NCBI GenBank assembly: GCA_001797695.1
Contig: MGQD01000091.1
Location: 1-6,026, forward strand
DNA: 6,026 bases
Direction: 5' to 3'
Origin: Deltaproteobacteria bacterium RBG_13_49_15
GTDB lineage: Bacteria; Desulfobacterota; Desulfobacteria; Desulfobacterales; UBA2156
Shown: positions 5,500 to 6,026 of the stretch, piece by piece
Layout: every line of letters begins with the position of its first letter
Position numbering within the stretch: position 1 is the first letter of the stretch
Notes under the pieces: generated by a model
What the model was told of the DNA's origin: nothing
Seen by the model: only the letters and a program-made list of their open reading frames with translations
Databases searched by the model: none
Translations under genes and position numbers: made by a program

Positions 5500-6026
5500 A
5501 TGATTCCGCCGGCCATCCGGACAAAGACAAAACGATTCCCTGCCGATGCCCGTCGCTTGGCCCTTATGGTTTTGAATCGGGTGGAAAAAGGAGACCGCAC
5601 GCTGGATGGAGTCATGGAAGGTATTTATGGTCATTCGGTTCTGTCCAATCCGGATCAAAGACTGTTTCATGCTGTTGTTTATGGCGTGTTGAGACGCCGG
5701 GCTTTTCTGGATCATGTGATCGCTCATTTCTCCAGGATCCCAATGGAAAAAGTCTCCACGGAGGTGTTGAACATCCTCCGGATCGGCCTCTTCCAGATGA
5801 TTTATTTGGATAAAATTCCGGTCTCGGCCGCCGTTAATACCTCTGTGGAAATGACCAAAACCATCGCAACTCCCTGGATTTCGGGATATGTTAATGCGAT
5901 TTTGCGAAACGCGGCCAAAGGATACCGCCATGTTCCTATTCCAGATAAAGAAGACCCGGTTTCTCACCTCTCCGTATCCGAGTCGTTTCCGGCATGGGTC
6001 GTAAGTCGATGGGTAGAACGGATCGG
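5500..6026 (+). CDS. rsmB: 16S rRNA (cytosine-967-C5)-methyltransferase, 5' part only
   Basis: The frame stays open from ATG 5500 to the window edge (175 codons plus 2 nt), so only the N-terminal part of a protein of roughly 430-450 residues is seen. The visible part is the NusB-like RNA-binding domain typical of RsmB (Sun): ARRLALMVLNRVEKG at 17-31, DQRLFHAVVYGVLRRRAFLD at 52-71, ILRIGLFQMIYLDKIP at 92-107, AAVNTSVEMTK at 110-120 and GYVNAILRNA at 129-138, then SFPAWVVSRW as in the linker to the methyltransferase domain. The SAM-binding domain and catalytic cysteines lie beyond the window, so the NusB-only alternative is excluded mainly by the linker and by the position after fmt. The ribosome site is AGGG at 5487-5490, 9 nt before the ATG. 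The full protein methylates C967 of 16S rRNA using S-adenosylmethionine. Confidence 0.92.
   Translation, partial: MIPPAIRTKTKRFPADARRLALMVLNRVEKGDRTLDGVMEGIYGHSVLSNPDQRLFHAVVYGVLRRRAFLDHVIAHFSRIPMEKVSTEVLNILRIGLFQMIYLDKIPVSAAVNTSVEMTKTIATPWISGYVNAILRNAAKGYRHVPIPDKEDPVSHLSVSESFPAWVVSRWVERI

Noticed and set aside
5448..5813. 121-codon plus-strand open frame after fmt
   Set aside because: Overlaps rsmB in another frame; the rsmB frame carries the NusB-like motifs and stays open to the window edge.
5311..5967. 218-codon minus-strand open frame
   Set aside because: Lies antisense to the end of fmt and to rsmB, both of which have clear family motifs; no motif or ribosome site supports it.

Overview
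The window looks like a piece of a Gram-negative bacterial chromosome of moderate G+C. It most resembles a deltaproteobacterium-like (Desulfobacterota) genome. That guess rests on two things: the kind of exported protein at 466-1659, whose N-terminal domain resembles those on TPR lipid/flagella-associated proteins of that group, and the def-fmt-rsmB housekeeping order. It is inference from remembered protein families, not a search.

Layout. Positions 1-465 hold no convincing gene. They are AT-rich at first and end in a leader with a terminator-like hairpin (357-405) that competes with a smaller upstream hairpin, followed by a very strong Shine-Dalgarno. Positions 466-1659 (+) encode an exported TPR protein with six repeats at an exact 34-residue period. 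A tRNA-Leu(CAG) gene lies on the minus strand (1781-1867), facing the TPR gene, with its own terminator (1738-1767) and promoter (1909-1939). From 1966 to the right edge runs a plus-strand cluster: ribF (FMN/FAD synthesis), a multi-pass flippase-like membrane protein, def (peptide deformylase), fmt (Met-tRNA formyltransferase) and the 5' part of rsmB/sun (16S rRNA m5C967 methyltransferase), cut off by the window end.

How the genes fit together. fmt formylates initiator Met-tRNA and def removes the formyl group from the finished chain, so the two bracket protein synthesis; they overlap by 4 nt and are probably translationally coupled. RsmB modifies the small-subunit rRNA, and the tRNA-Leu gene also belongs to translation. 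ribF supplies flavin cofactors. The membrane protein sits 2 nt upstream of def and is the only cluster member whose role cannot be read from its family. ribF to fmt look like one transcript (gaps 15 nt, 2 nt, then a 4-nt overlap). A weak hairpin plus T-run just after fmt may lower transcription into rsmB.

I do not see a mobile element, CRISPR array, phage, toxin-antitoxin pair or clearly novel system. The most interesting items are the leader upstream of the TPR gene, the architecture of the TPR protein, the overlapping divergent promoters between tRNA-Leu and ribF, and the unexplained membrane protein inside a translation/flavin operon.
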